Shown: piece after piece, positions 23,091-36,169 of the stretch
Layout: each line of letters begins with the position of its first letter
Position numbering within the stretch: position 1 is the first letter of the stretch
NCBI RefSeq assembly: GCF_000003815.2
Contig: NC_049984.1
Coordinates: 9,678,878 to 9,740,877, forward strand
Direction of reading: 5' to 3'
DNA: 62,000 bases
Origin: Branchiostoma floridae
Lineage: Eukaryota > Chordata > Leptocardii > Amphioxiformes > Branchiostomatidae
The notes under the pieces: generated by a model
The model's database searches: none
Told to the model about the DNA's origin: nothing
What the model saw: only the letters and a program-made list of their open reading frames with translations
Made by a program: the position numbers and the translations under genes

Positions 23091-23716
23091 CCGCGGCGGG
23101 GCCCATTTTTCCAACCTTAGCATTAACGGATCTTAACGGTAAATTATCTTTGATTCACTGTTGGTGAATTGGCCTGAGTTGAGTTGAGTACAGTACCGAC
23201 ACCTAATGACAATGCTCTTGAATAAAAAGGGCATTTCCCTGAAGCACACTTTGCAGCGAGGCTTGAATAATGGAGTGCTTAAGTGCAAAGCTAGTCCAGA
23301 TAATCAATGACTTTCTATAACATGGTGCAGCCATAACACATGCCTTTAGTGCAGCTTACGATGAAGACTCAATAAATCCTCCTATTTTTCCAAGGAGGTT
23401 TCGAAGTAGAAGAAATTGCATTAACGGGAGGTCAATGGCATCATTCGGAGTTAGTGACCATCATTCACTTGGGGGTCTATTTTCTGACCAGTACATTGAT
23501 CTTGCTACCTCGTGAAGTTAAGGTGAAGGAAACGCTTCCATAGCCTTTAGGCCGCGGGCTGTTAAATCCATGGACGGTAGAGCCCATCTGCCGGGCAGGC
23601 TTCCAAAGGTAAATACAGCTAAGCTCTTTTCCCTCCGTGGCTTTTGTGCAGTCTGTTTATCCTGATCAAGGTAGACTCTCCTTTTCTAGAAGGGCTGGCT
23701 TTTGTTTTATGTGGCT

Positions 23717-23741
23717 GGGGGGTGGGGGTGGGGGTGGGGGG
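23717..23741 (+). other. Predicted G-quadruplex
   Basis: Four G-runs of 6, 5, 5 and 6 separated by single T residues: an ideal G4 pattern. No gene lies next to it. Confidence 0.7.
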
Positions 23742-24099
23742 ATTGTCAACGTTGACTACGATTCTCTATTAAATGCCGGGAAAGGGAGTTTGTTGTCGAT
23801 GGTAGTTTGCCCCAAAAGGAAGTTTGCCGTAGAATGGAGTATCACCCCGCTCGGAGCCAATGTTGAAGATCAAGAAATAGCTCCCCCACCTCTCATACAT
23901 ACACATACACATAAAACACACACGCATAAATTGTCTGCAAAAGAGACTTAACTTACACGTATATTCATTAAGATTTTCAACATGTTCGCAAGGATCTGTA
24001 TAACCTTTTTAAGATGTTACCTAGGCTGTCAGGTTTGAACTACTCACACAGGGGTGGAACCGTGTTCTTTTTATTTTTAAATAAATGTCGTGGGTTCTT

Positions 24100-24330
24100 G
24101 ATCATGCACGAGGTGTGGCTGTCCTTAAACACGGGTCATTTGGCATTATGTCCCGAAAAGCCGAGGATATCCGGACGTCTCTAAGAGAAGTTAGCTATAG
24201 TCTTAGGCGCTCACTTTCACCTGAGTCGAGCGAGGAAATAGTTGTTAAGTGCCTTCCCCAAGGACACAGTACCAGTGCTAGCTAGAGATTGGAACCCAGA
24301 AAGTCAACAAACTAACCACAACGTTCCTTG
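24100..24330 (-). mobile_element. Diverged tRNA-type SINE, inverted
   Basis: On the minus strand: GGGTTCCAATCTC (B-box-like), then CCTTGGGGAAGGCACTT, CTCGACTCAGGTGAAAGTGAG and GACGTCCGGATATCC. These match the body of the SINE at 54279. Confidence 0.6.
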
Positions 24331-24684
24331 TCACCTAACCCTACACATGGTTGTGGAAATCTGATGCTCAAAAGTGCTGTAGAGTAAAAAAAAACTGCAA
24401 GCACTTTAGTCAGGCTACACTGAGTATGATTGAGTGCAATCGATTGCTGCTATGGGCAGGGGATTCTGAAGTCTTTTGATAGTTGAAGAGTGATTAGCCT
24501 TCTTGGCTGTTTGCTGTATATGATTGTCGATATTGCAGAATCACATTTTTCAAACACGTCTTGGTAGTCATGACTGTCGGCATGGGATTAGTTTTAAAGG
24601 CTTTGGCGCATGCTGCATAAATGTGTCATAACTTAGAGCTAGATCGATATCGTTTATGAAATACGAATAAAGCAGTAGAATACG

Positions 24685-26040
24685 ACCTTCGCCAAGAAGG
24701 TTATATTTTCGGCTAAGGCCTCATGTTGTTTCCCAATATGTAGGTCAACAGCATATAATTAGAGAAGCTGCGTATGGATTTTAATAATCTTTGCATGTTT
24801 GGTATTTGAGTAGCGGACAGGAAGGTCGTGTTCGAAAATGGTTGGCGTAGCCTTTGTCTATCAGGGCGGTAGCAGGCCGAATGTGTGCGTCCGCTTTTTT
24901 GTGAACAGCATAACTCGAGAAGCCTTGAATGGATCCTGATAATATTTGGTAGGTGGGTGGGGGTCAGGAAAACAAAGGTCAAGTTCGATAATGGGCCCCC
25001 TAGCGGCTCTCTAAGGTACTGCAGCAATTTTGAGATCTCGTGTTCTGGACATGCTAGGGTCATGCTTTTTGAGTGGTAGATAGCCCTTGGGGCAGAGAGT
25101 AAGTGCTGTGAGTTTGGACTGCAGGCACCGATTTCCTTTTACACTTTGGACGAGAATAATGAGAGAACGTGTTGACGGATCATCATGATTTTTGGTATGT
25201 AGATAGAATGAGTGATGACTTACATAATGTAATACTAATTATGCAAATCAATAGCTAATTTGCATAATTAATGAGGGATTCCTTAGTTCATAAATCCATG
25301 CCAACAGCATATAACTCGAGAAGCTATGTATGGATTTTCATGATATTTGGTATTTGAGTAGTAGTTATGAAAAGGAAGGTCTAGTTCGAAAATATTTGGC
25401 GTAACATTTTTCGTCAGGACGGTAGCGGGCTGAGTGTGTGTGTCCGTTTGTTTGTGGCATGCATAACTTGAGAAGCCTTGGATGGAACCTGATGATATTT
25501 GGTAGGTGGATAGAGGTTAGAAAAACGAAGGTCAAGTTCGATAATGGGCCCCCTGGCAACTTCCTAAGGTACTGCAGCAAAACAATTTTTGACATCTCGT
25601 GTTCTGAACATGCTGTGGTCGTGATTTTTGAGTGATAGATAGCCTAAGTGATGATTTACACAATGTATTACTAATTATGCAGATCAAAAGCTAATTTGCA
25701 TAATTAATGAGGAAAGTTCATAACTCCACTGAATTCTATGATAAGACTTTCGAACTTGTCACATATATAGCTGAGAAAGAGAAATGTCCAATACATATTA
25801 GTTATGCAAATGGCAACCTCATTTGCATAATTAATGACGTAAAATATTTACGTGTTGACGGATCGTCATGATTTTTGGTTTGTAGATAGCCTAGTGAGTG
25901 AGATAGCCTAAGTGATGCCATACACAATGCAAATCCTTTCCATAATTAATGAGGAAAGGTTGTAAATCCACTGCAGTACATGATAGGACTTCAAACTTGT
26001 CACATATGCAACTGATGAGAAATAAGAAATGTCAATAGAC
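24685..26040 (+). repeat. Two adjacent dispersed-repeat copies
   Basis: Copies from about 24685 and from about 25300. Each carries GGATGGATCCTGATAATATTTGGTAGGTGG-like words, AAGGTCAAGTTCGATAATGG, GGCCCCCT and ATTTGCATAATTAATGAGG. The first starts CTTCGCCAAGAAGGTTATAT. Confidence 0.65.
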
Positions 26041-28169
26041 ACTTGGCCAAAGCCCCCTATCATCATTTACTATTTGCCCAGGCCGGAGTCTGGTAGAGAC
26101 TACATGGTTTTGACAAATCACTATGAAAGTTGCGCTGGAAATTAAAGTATCACAGCAGTGTACAGAATTTCATTGTCACCTTGCCAAGAAGTTTATGTTT
26201 TTGGTAGCGTTTGTGGGGAACACACGTTCATGCAGTCGTTTACTCTTTAGCAATACATGAATAAGACCTTATAGTCTTGAATAAAGGCATGATTATTTGG
26301 CGAAGGGATGTGTTCGTGGAACTCTACTTCACTATGTGACATTAAGCAAATCCGCACCGTACCAACCAACAAAATTTACTGTCAGGTAGCGAAGCATGCA
26401 CTAGCTTTGTGTGGGTACATTAATATTGCTCGCTTGAACAATTTGCATGCAAGACAGGCCGTGGGTTTCTTAACCGAGACAGATCAAAGACTTCCAACAT
26501 GACACATACTGCGTCTCCTCTCAGCAGGAATGAGCACGTTGAGCACTCGGTGCTACCAGCCGACCAGCCCCCTGCTGTATGTAGTATTATCAACTACGAA
26601 CTTATAGATTATCTTAGTCTATTTATAAAGAAAATGAGCCTTTGATGGTGAACGGCATGCAGCACATCGGATTAACTGCCACAAATTAAATATCGAAACA
26701 GGAATTATTAATGAAACGGATTAATTTCTATTCTTTATGCGCTTCAATAAACCCTGTGTAAGAAACATTACAGTATCTGTTCCTAGATATACACATGTAC
26801 CAAGAAGCGAGAATATGTTGACTATTCTATTTAATTGCTATTTTTGAGACTCTCTTACAATGTTCTACTAGCCTGTAAATTTTCATTGAAAAATATTGCT
26901 GTTTTTTTTGCCCCTCGATATGACATCGCTGGATCATTTAGAGGGTGACAGGTTTGACGGGTGATAGCCGGTATAAAGCTACCAAACCAGAATGGCTATC
27001 ACATCAATATATATACCACAGACCTTCTACTATTAAAAAATCACAGGGAGAATTTGCCCGCACGAAGGGATACCGATATGTGAAATTTGGGGTCCTGGCC
27101 CATGAACTAATTAGTTTAATCTATGAGGTTCACATTTGTAACCTCCTTGGTTTAGTATGGCGCCTTTGTATAGTTAACTCGTGTATTGTTGCTTCTACTT
27201 TGCTGTACATGTTTGTTCCATCCGATACTATCAACGACCTGTATCTAGCCCTTGTAGGCATGATGAATGTACATCAGTGCTTACACAGCTGTGTCATCAA
27301 ATCTTAAGAGCTAAGGAAGTGGAAATGGGCGCAGCCCCATGTACGGTGTGGTGTGGGGAACGATTATGTACCAAAGCTGCGCGCTGTCTTGGATCATGTC
27401 AAAAGTGACAGCCCTATATAAGGTAAATGTGTATAGGGTATGACACCGAATTCATTACAGCATGTGATTGGCCTAAATTTATTGAATCAACATCAAACTA
27501 TTAAATTACGCCAACGACCTATTGATTTTGTGACAATACTGAGCGACCTGAAGGTACGACGTACGTCATAAAGCAGGATCTGTCAGCTTTTGATCGTATT
27601 TCTGCAAATAAGGTCGAGTCATGAGATAAATCATCAAACAAACCAGATCAGGTAAAGCTAACAATCATGTCTTATATTAGGGGCCTTATATTCCCCCGAC
27701 AAACCCATTATTTTGTGAAAATGTTCAAAGCAAGCAATAGCCTATTGGCATATCTTATTCTCCAAACGTACAGATAATCATTGTTCATATTACCTAGGAT
27801 GGGCCTAAATGACATTGGGATTTTATTACCATATCATATCTGGCTTAAATTCTTTGTCTCAGTGGCATTTATATTGAGCGACTCCAAACTACAACCCGTG
27901 TTATTAATTGAACATTATTCTGTAATTTCCTAAAAGCGACACGCCACAATATTAAATGATAGATACAATATCAAGAAAATACCTTCGTCATAGAAAAGAT
28001 AGGAATGTAATAATCTCCTATCTATGTTGCTATGATACTTTAATTCTATGACGTCGTCTTCATAACATGGCAAACATATGAGTAATCTTCCGACTCAGTG
28101 GGAGGTACGGTATCAGTGAATGATTATATAGCGGTGTCTATTCATCAACAGTGTTAGATACTTTTACAC

Positions 28170-28395
28170 GTGATAATGGTTGTCACAATGATATCACATT
28201 ATTTCACCAGTACACTTAGACAAAAAGTATGTGAAAGAGGGGTGTTATCACATTCTTTCACTAAAAGACACACTCTTACTAGTGAAATGATGTGATATCA
28301 CATTATTTCACTAATTAATAGACACATTTTTTTCGTTTTACTAGTGAAATAATGTGATAGAGGGTGCTATCACATCCTTTCACTAATTTTACTTT
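28170..28395. repeat. Nested inverted repeats of TATCACATTATTTCAC
   Basis: The word TATCACATT.TTTCACTA and its complement TAGTGAAAT.ATGTGATA alternate about five times. The result is a multi-hairpin, MITE-like block. Confidence 0.65.
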
Positions 28396-29055
28396 CTGGT
28401 TCAGTTTTTTAATATCAACGTGAAACCATTTTCTCAGACAAATATGATTAAGACACTGCGACCAGCTGCCTCCAGCCTTACTCAGTAGAAATGATCACTG
28501 ATTGCTCGGAACACGTGACCTTACAAAAGTGTGACGTAAGACACGGGTCAACAGGTGGTTGGCAGTCGCTACCCTGGTCGAAAATTCGGCGAATTCAATC
28601 TTCGCGTTGGAAAATACTGTTTAACCTTTCCGATAGTGTCACGTACCAACATAGACGAACTTCCATTCAAACTAGATTCCGTATTGTCAAACTATTTTCG
28701 AACTCAGAGATTGGGCCGGATTTCGATCAGTTATCTTTCCTACTTCAAGATAACTGATGACCCTATCTTTGTGTTGAAAAATAGCCTTTAACCCTGTACA
28801 GAATGAGGAATACAAATGAAGATGAAGTTGGATGCCCATCTTGATTCCTTGCATGCCAACGTTAATAGTGCGATCAATATGCCTTATACACGTGCTGCGT
28901 ATCAGACTGTAAACGCTCTAATTGCATGCTCCGCCACGCAGAAGGGTTTTGCCCCCATTATATTGACTTAGACGGCATTACAAGATGCCATTGAACCATG
29001 TGCCCTTAGCCGTCAACCTGTTCGCTGGAGTGAGCAGTATTCACGGGGTTTAGAT

Positions 29056-29240
29056 AAGGACAACGTCAGGCAATTTGGGTTCTTCAATATACCGACTGTG
29101 GTATCGCCACGAAATCTCATTGTAACGTATGGATGGAGGGAGTTATAAGGACAACGTCAAGCAATTTGGGTTCTTCAATATACCGACTGTGGCATTGCCA
29201 CGAAATCACATTGTAACGTATGGATGGAGGGAGTTAGAAG
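29056..29240. repeat. Tandem duplication, 91-bp unit x2
   Basis: The unit from AAGGACAACGTCA to GGATGGAGGGAGTTA occurs twice with a few changes. Confidence 0.85.
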
Positions 29241-29499
29241 ATCATTATTTTTAATTAGACAAGCAAAAGTAAGCTTGCCTGATTGCCACCGCATGTCCCT
29301 TCTCGCTTGTGCTAAACAAAATCCAGGCTACGAAAAGGCAGATAGTAGTGGAGGCCTCGAGCTCGGTGTCATTTTCCTCTAAATGCATTTTTGAAGGATT
29401 CTGTAATGGTACAATTAATGAAGAAATAATGGCGATTTTGAGGATGATCGGTTTTCTTCATCACTCTACCACCTATTCGTTATATACATAATTGGCACC

Positions 29500-30065
29500 T
29501 GCTAATCTTGCACCTGCCACAAACCTGTGTAATGTTACAAGTATTTGAGTCCTATAATGGCAAACACTTTATATATAGGTTTTCCTTATTGGATATGCAA
29601 ATAAAGTCCTCATTTACATAATTTCATTTACAACTTCATTATGCACCAAAGCACTATGTGCCGAAGATACTTTCATACTAAATATCATGGAAATCCGGCG
29701 TTCCTATGTTCCGTTATGCTCCTTGGAAGATTTTGACAAAAATACCGGTTGTTCCAGAGCAAGCTGCTAGGGGGCCCAAACATACACCGCTTCTTCTTTA
29801 CATCACAATCTATTTATCACCAATAAATCAAGCATGTCGAGGTCAAAAGATATCAAAACAGGAGTTCTACTGCAGTGCCAATGTCACAAACCAGGAGGCC
29901 CAAATAAGACTTGGCTTTTCGTCTTTCCAACACCTCATACATGTCAAATATCATCCATCCAAAGGTTCATGAGTTATACTTACTGCAAAAAATCCAATTA
30001 AACACGCACACACACACAAAGACAGACAGACACACCCAAACACATTCCACTTTCATGGAGATACA
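29500..30065 (-). repeat. Dispersed repeat, inverted copy
   Basis: Contains GCTAGGGGGCCCAAAC, ATCATCCATCCAAAGGTTCATGAG, a CAGACAGACA run and a terminal TTTCATGGAG, in reverse order to 8846-9600. Confidence 0.65.
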
Positions 30066-32185
30066 TAGGCTGTGTTGCTTTGTATGCTCTGTGAGATGTA
30101 GACTATTTTTGCTCACTTTCAATTACCCTTTGGGTGTGAATGTGCGAACTTAGGTCATTCATAGACACTGATTAATTTCGAAAGCACGAAGGTGTTTGCG
30201 TCGAAGTATCCTTATTTTGAGTAATGATGTCTGGCCCCAACCAAGGACGTTATATAACGTGCATGTATGTATGTATTGTTGCAGCGAAACAGCTCCTAGC
30301 TGTTGGAAATTTCTCGGAATTGCATCAGGCGAAGTCAGGCTCCAGTTTCAGCTTGTCCAACACATGTACGCCACCCACACACGGGATCTTCAATCCCGAA
30401 TGACAGTACAATATGTTGTTAGATTAGTCAAAGCAAACCAGTTTTGTAGACACGTGTGCAAGTACGAGGTGCCAATCAAGGCACACTTACGTACGATAAT
30501 ACATGTGCACAGACTATCTCATGTTTATTCATAAGGCTATTCCAGTGTAAAAGTGAAGTAGGTGGTCGCAAAAGCAGCATTTCAGTTCAACAACGTCAGC
30601 GTGATTCTTGTATACCTGCATATGCGTTCTAACGTTTCAGAGATGTGCGGTTTTCAAACGGTTTGCAGCGTTGCTGCCGAAAGTGGAGAGTTTGAAGGCA
30701 GCTGTATGCTGTACGTGTGGCCGCCCGCACGTATGTGGCAATAGCTAGGGCTTAAAGAAAGGTAAGTGCTACGGTGGTTTGTTAGAAGGCGTAGAATCGG
30801 GTGGTACTTTGGTGGATATGACATGTGGTGACTCGATTTTACCTGGTTATTTGCCTCTGTATGGCTAAGGTCACATTTCCAAATCGGGGCCCGGACGGGA
30901 TGTTTTAAGAAACAAAAATTAAAAAATGTATACCTAGAAATATACACAAATCATGCCCATGAATCTTATTTGGACATTTTGTGTATTTTGATGTATTTCA
31001 TGTCATTCTTCTCGCTCCCGAAAGCTGCCCGACCGGGCCCCGCTTTGGATATGTGACCCAAGCCTATGTAGGGATGTTTGTGTGTTTGTGTGTGTGTGTG
31101 TATGAGATAGCAAAATATATCACTGCTTTTTCATATGCTGACCACTTCGCAGTCTTCACAGTTTTCATATGCTGAACACTAGAAATTGATTAGTCTATAG
31201 CTAGGCCACAGATGTTACGAAATTGTATGTTTTCATTCATAATCTTGCCCCTTGCTAAGGCAGACATATGACCTTTAATATATGATTCTCTGCAAGAAAT
31301 CACAGTGACTTGGATTGGGTTCCGTTTGTGTTCAACACATTTGTCAAAACCTACTTAACGTTCCAATCTCATAAAAGTGCGCTATAATCTCATAAAAGAA
31401 GAATCGGGATCGCCCATTCCCATCGAGCTTCCTGTTATTTGCCAGCCTTATGTAACACTGAAGAATTTTGACACATGTTGGTGCGCTCGCTTTACATTCG
31501 GAAGGTCGAAGGTTTAACCCCGATTTGTCATTATATGATACCTTATGAAGTAATGGAACATACTGTTTGATCTCACTCAGTACTGATGAGAATGAGTGTG
31601 GAAATTAACTACGCACTGTTACAACTGATATTTTCCAAGCAGAGGTTTCAGCCGTAAAAATTAACGGCCACTACTATTTCCCACGACTGAAACCTTTGCT
31701 TGTGGAATATACAAGTGGTACTCTACTGTATAGTGGCCATAAGCCGGTCAACGTTAGCCGAAATTTGTAAGCCGTACGTAAGCCGAAATGTGTGGGGAAA
31801 GTGGTGACATACGGAACAATACATATCATATTGTTGAGGGACCTGTAAAATCTGCATAGATATCATCTGCATATCATACTGTGATATTTGTGTCTTCATC
31901 TCATCACGTTGCAACGTGTTGATAGTATCAAATTGACATAATTGGCTAAACAGTTTGGCACAATGTTTTTTTGAACATATTGTGCAACAAATAAGAATGT
32001 GAGATGAAGTTGTTGTGTCTATAGCCTAAAAGAACAGCCGCGCTACTTGGAACCGAAAGTTGTGTCCACGTTAAGTTGGCAATGCTGCTGACTTGAAATC
32101 GGGAGGTTCTGGAATGAATAGGACGTTAATGGCGTTCCTTTCTATGGACCCCATACTTATAAATAGTGGGGTCTATCGTGCGGAT

Positions 32186-32619
32186 TAGGGGTGGGTACCG
32201 GTACAGAAAATTCAGGTCCAGGTCCGGTTCAGGTCCAAAGGATCAGGTCCAGGTCCGAACCTGAACCTGGAACTGTTTCAGAATGACTCATACCAATGGC
32301 CCATGTCACCACAAAGAAATCTGTTTGGTGGAGTATTAGACTTACACTGGCGTTTTAAAATCCTACCACGCTGACTGCACCTGTACGACTGGCTGTAAAA
32401 CTTAGAAATCACTATAAACTCTACTCTACTTCACTCTTGTTATTTTCTTCCACCTGCAAGCACCTGACCAAGACGTGTGAATGCCTGATAAGATAATATG
32501 TTAATTTTCTAATCGGTCCAACATCCGGTCTACCTAATTTTTCAGGTCCTGTTTTTCTGAACCGGTCCAATAAGAAAAACCGGTTTTGTACCTGTACGCT
32601 GTACCGATACCCTGCCCTA
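32186..32619. mobile_element. hAT-like MITE, 434 bp (TAGGGGTGGGTACCGGTAC ends)
   Basis: Starts TAGGGGTGGGTACCGGTAC and ends GTACCGATACCCTGCCCTA. The flanks GTGCGGAT (32178-32185) and TTGCGGAT (32620-32627) match at 7 of 8 bases, fitting an 8-bp hAT TSD. The inside has CAGGTCCAGGTCC repeats. Confidence 0.75.
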
Positions 32620-32928
32620 TTGCGGATGGATAAAAAAATCGGGCCACGACTAAATGCAGTTTATCAGCATTGCAAGCAAAATAAGATCACATGATCGCGT
32701 CGTTGAGATCACGTGTACTCATGGCTCACGTTTTGTTTTTCCAAAACAAACCTATTTTAGGAAGCTGACATTTCACATGCATGATCATACATAACTCATA
32801 ATATGAGTCACATGTCATTTCTGATCTGCAAACAGTTTCTGTGTTAAAGGTGCTCGGGTAGGGTAAGGTGTGAAAGTGGAGCCAGTATAATTCGGGGAAT
32901 TAGTTATTGTGGTCCTATTCATCTGGAC

Positions 32929-33363
32929 TAGGGGTGGGTACCGGTACAGCGTACAGGTACAAAACCGGGTTTTCTTAAGGGCCGGTCCAGAAAAACCGGA
33001 CCTGAAAAAATTCGGTGGGCTGGATGTTGGACCTATTGGAAAATGAACAGATTATATGATCAGGCATTTACATGTTGGGGCTTACTGGTCGAGGAAAATA
33101 ACAAGAACGAAGTAGAGTCTATAGTCATTTTACCGAGTTTTACAGTCAACAGAGGTAGTTAGTAGGATTTTAAAACGCCAGTGGGAGTCGAATACTCCAC
33201 AAAACAGATTTCGAAAAACTAAATGGATAATTGTTTTGAACATCGTCCATTCACAAGTTTTCACATACTTAATCAGGTCCAGGTTCAGGTCCGGACCTGG
33301 ACCGGATCCTCTAGACCTGGATCGGACCTGGACCTGAATTTTCTTTACCGTTACCCACCCCTA
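32929..33363. mobile_element. hAT-like MITE, 435 bp, inverted relative to the previous one
   Basis: Same family and nearly the same length as 32186-32619, in the opposite orientation. It starts TAGGGGTGGGTACCGGTAC and ends CCGTTACCCACCCCTA. The flanking octamers match at only 5 of 8 bases. Confidence 0.72.
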
Positions 33364-34129
33364 ATGAGGAAAATTCATCAAAAATGTTTTCTCACGCTCA
33401 TTTCCCATCAACTGAGAAAGATCTAGCTTACCGACATTGTTATCCTATTGATAATCTATGTCAATGTTGATGATACAAGTCAACAACCATACAAGACCAA
33501 TTTACCACCTACAATTAGGTGGTGCGTAGGTTTCATTTATCATCTCTGCCCACGTACACCTTATGACATCAAGTTGGCACCTTACTATACCAGATAACCA
33601 CCCAAACCCCAAAACATTAATGAAAATAAGCATTTCATCCAAAGACAATCATACATGTGAACTGTGAAATGATAATTGTACCACACTCAGGAAATGTGTA
33701 AACATAATTGGACCATGCACACACGAGAAATGAGAAATCATAATTGAGCCACAGCTGGTGGTGTTATTTCTTCAAAGAGCTCCCTCTTATGCATATCATT
33801 ATATGAAATATAACGTGTATAGAATTGTATAGGAGGGCCCGGGGACGTTCGAAAAGCAACCAAACCTACGCTAGAATTTGCTTCAGAGGACAAAGAGACT
33901 CGGCGGCCAGTGTAGGTTTGGGCACCAGGCTATTCGAGAAGTTCTCGGGCCCAGTAAGAAGGGGCTCAGTTCAACTTTCGGGGCCTCTGAGGAAAATTCA
34001 CCAAAAACAAGAGTTCGGAGACCTCATAAATTCATGAAATATTTTGTTATGCAAATAACTTCCACATCTGAATAATCTGTGCTTGGTTATATACACCTTT
34101 CACCAACTTACACAGGTCAAAATGTTGAC

Positions 34130-34330
34130 AGTCCAGTCATTTACTAGTTATAAGAATTATGTCTGCGAATTGGGAACTTATTTGCATAATTGCTATCTGT
34201 TAAACTTCTACCGGCCACATTTTACATGTATTTATTGGGTATAGATTTTCCTCATTAATTATGCAAATAAAATCCTAACTTGTATAATATGCATTTAATT
34301 ATGTATATCTCTGTCTTTCATGGAGATAAT
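34130..34330 (-). repeat. Dispersed repeat fragment, inverted
   Basis: TCCTCATTAATTATGCAAAT blocks and the terminal TTTCATGGAGAT of the 8846 family. Confidence 0.55.
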
Positions 34331-34484
34331 CCTTCTGAATCTGATGGTTACCTTGCAGGCTGTCCCCTTTAAAATCAGTTAACGTCAGATGAGAGTGAGA
34401 GGAAACTGTGAGCAATGTTGGGGCTTTCTTAGCCGGGGCGACTCTGTAGAAAACGTATTTACTTGTAATACATAGACGTTGTTT

Positions 34485-34716
34485 NNNNNNNNNNNNNNNN
34501 NNNNNNNNNNNNNNNNNNNNNNNNNNNNNNNNNNNNNNNNNNNNNNNNNNNNNNNNNNNNNNNNNNNNNNNNNNNNNNNNNNNNNNNNNNNNNNNNNNNN
34601 NNNNNNNNNNNNNNNNNNNNNNNNNNNNNNNNNNNNNNNNNNNNNNNNNNNNNNNNNNNNNNNNNNNNNNNNNNNNNNNNNNNNNNNNNNNNNNNNNNNN
34701 NNNNNNNNNNNNNNNN
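34485..34716. other. Assembly gap (232 N)
   Basis: Unknown bases. The known sequence on both sides forms an inverted repeat: AGCCGGGGCGACTC at 34431-34444 and its exact complement at 34717-34730. The missing part is therefore probably the middle of a hairpin-forming element. Confidence 0.95.
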
Positions 34717-35179
34717 GAGTCGCCCCGGCTAGGGCTCTCTCCGCTCTGTGGCACCTACCAGCTTCTTTCCTGTTAAAATCCTGAACAAACCGTTTGACAT
34801 TCAAAAAGAAACGACTCACAGCACTGACCACTGTTGAAGCTTCTACTTTACACGTATTTCCTACTTAGTTACCTATTCATTCTCTGAAAAGCAATATTGA
34901 AGAAGGCACATGTTATTCATATAGAGATAAAAGACCTAGCGTTTAGGTTGATCAGGTATTTAATTTGTCTTTAATAGCTACATGCACCATAATCTTGCTA
35001 TCTAAAGATTTGCTATGAATCAGTTATTTAACCATTACTGTTTGTACCAAATATCTTTCCGCTTATCTTGTATAAAGGACTGAAAATTTATTTGTTTCAA
35101 AAGCCATTCCGATCAGAAAAGTATCTTTAGATGATCATTTTGAACGAATCACCATCATCATCACCATTCATCCTCTTGT

Positions 35180-35600
35180 GAGGTGGAGCAGACGAAGTTA
35201 GTCCTCCAGAACTACTTGTCTTTCATCGCAGAGAGTAGCCCTTGCCCTTCCAGCCCTGTTTCGTTCTCAATGAGTTTCTTAAGAGTTGTGTTTCGGCGGC
35301 CGACCCTTCCCCTAGTGTCTGGGACCACAACAAGAGTCTTCGATCTGACTCGTTGCCACCTTTGTAGAGACTTTTGGTAGTGATCCATACAACTGTTTGT
35401 TTGTAGTATGTTTCCACCATGGTCTATTGTAGACTACACGAATCATCCTCGTATATGTGTCATTGAGTTTTTGGGATAGTGATAAACCATGATTCAGATC
35501 CGTACAAAAGAACTGTTTCAATACATGTCTGAAAGAGTTTTGTCTGAACGAATGCGCTTTCATTCTGGCGCGTCACGTCTTAGTTTTGTGTTCTTAAGGA
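35180..35600 (-). mobile_element. Degraded LINE reverse-transcriptase C-terminus
   Basis: On the minus strand, frames with SQKLNDTYTRMIRVVYN, TNKQLYGSLP and, after frameshifts, RVGRRNTTLKKL.ENETGL follow the order of the C-terminal end of endonuclease/reverse-transcriptase polyproteins (LD..YTRMLR, TN.ELYG.LP, GRP.TT). Several frameshifts; not functional. Confidence 0.6.
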
Positions 35601-35996
35601 GCTTAAAAGTCACCACTGCTGTCACCATGATTTATAATTCGGCATTTAACTTGACTCTATAGATCTGCCTCACATGTGATTTATATAGTGTTCACGTCAT
35701 ACACTCGGCAGGAGAGAGAGCCGATACCTTATCTGGTATATGTTGGCAAACGTCCCTGTCGCATGGTCGAATTGGCTTTTCCAGAAAGAAATATGACTAG
35801 TCCGTTTTTTATGGCGTTATAAGGGTTATTTCTTGACGCGAATGGTGTTTCAAACAATTTTCGATCCATCATATGTAGTCTCTAACAGCCATGTGGAGTT
35901 TCCCAGAGAGTGGGGTAATCGTGGCTGTGAGTGCAATATTACATTTTGATATATCGATGAAGGTTAGACATCCATTTAATAAAATGCACCAAATGG

Positions 35997-36169
35997 CTAG
36001 CCTGGGTACCATCCGGAAAGTAGTTCGCTCCGGCGTTCATTATATACTAAATTTTTTATATACAGTCGCTTCTAGCTCTGACATTCATTATACACTATAT
36101 ACAGTCGCTTCTCTGTGTTTCCAGAAGCGAACATAGGAGCAAACTACTATCCCGATGGTACCCAGGCTA
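35997..36169. mobile_element. 173-bp MITE with perfect 8-bp TSD (TAGCCTGGGTACC family)
   Basis: The ends (C)TAGCCTGGGTACCATCC / GATGGTACCCAGGCTA match the element at 17232. CCAAATGG flanks it on both sides (35989-35996 and 36170-36177). The inside contains a duplicated TACAGTCGCTTCT motif. Confidence 0.8.

Noticed and set aside
26945-27307. 120-codon open frame
   Set aside because: No recognisable domain, no paralogue in the window and no splice context; expected by chance in 21 kb of non-coding DNA.
34299-34831. Frames of about 150 codons across the N run
   Set aside because: They exist only because unknown bases contain no stop codons.
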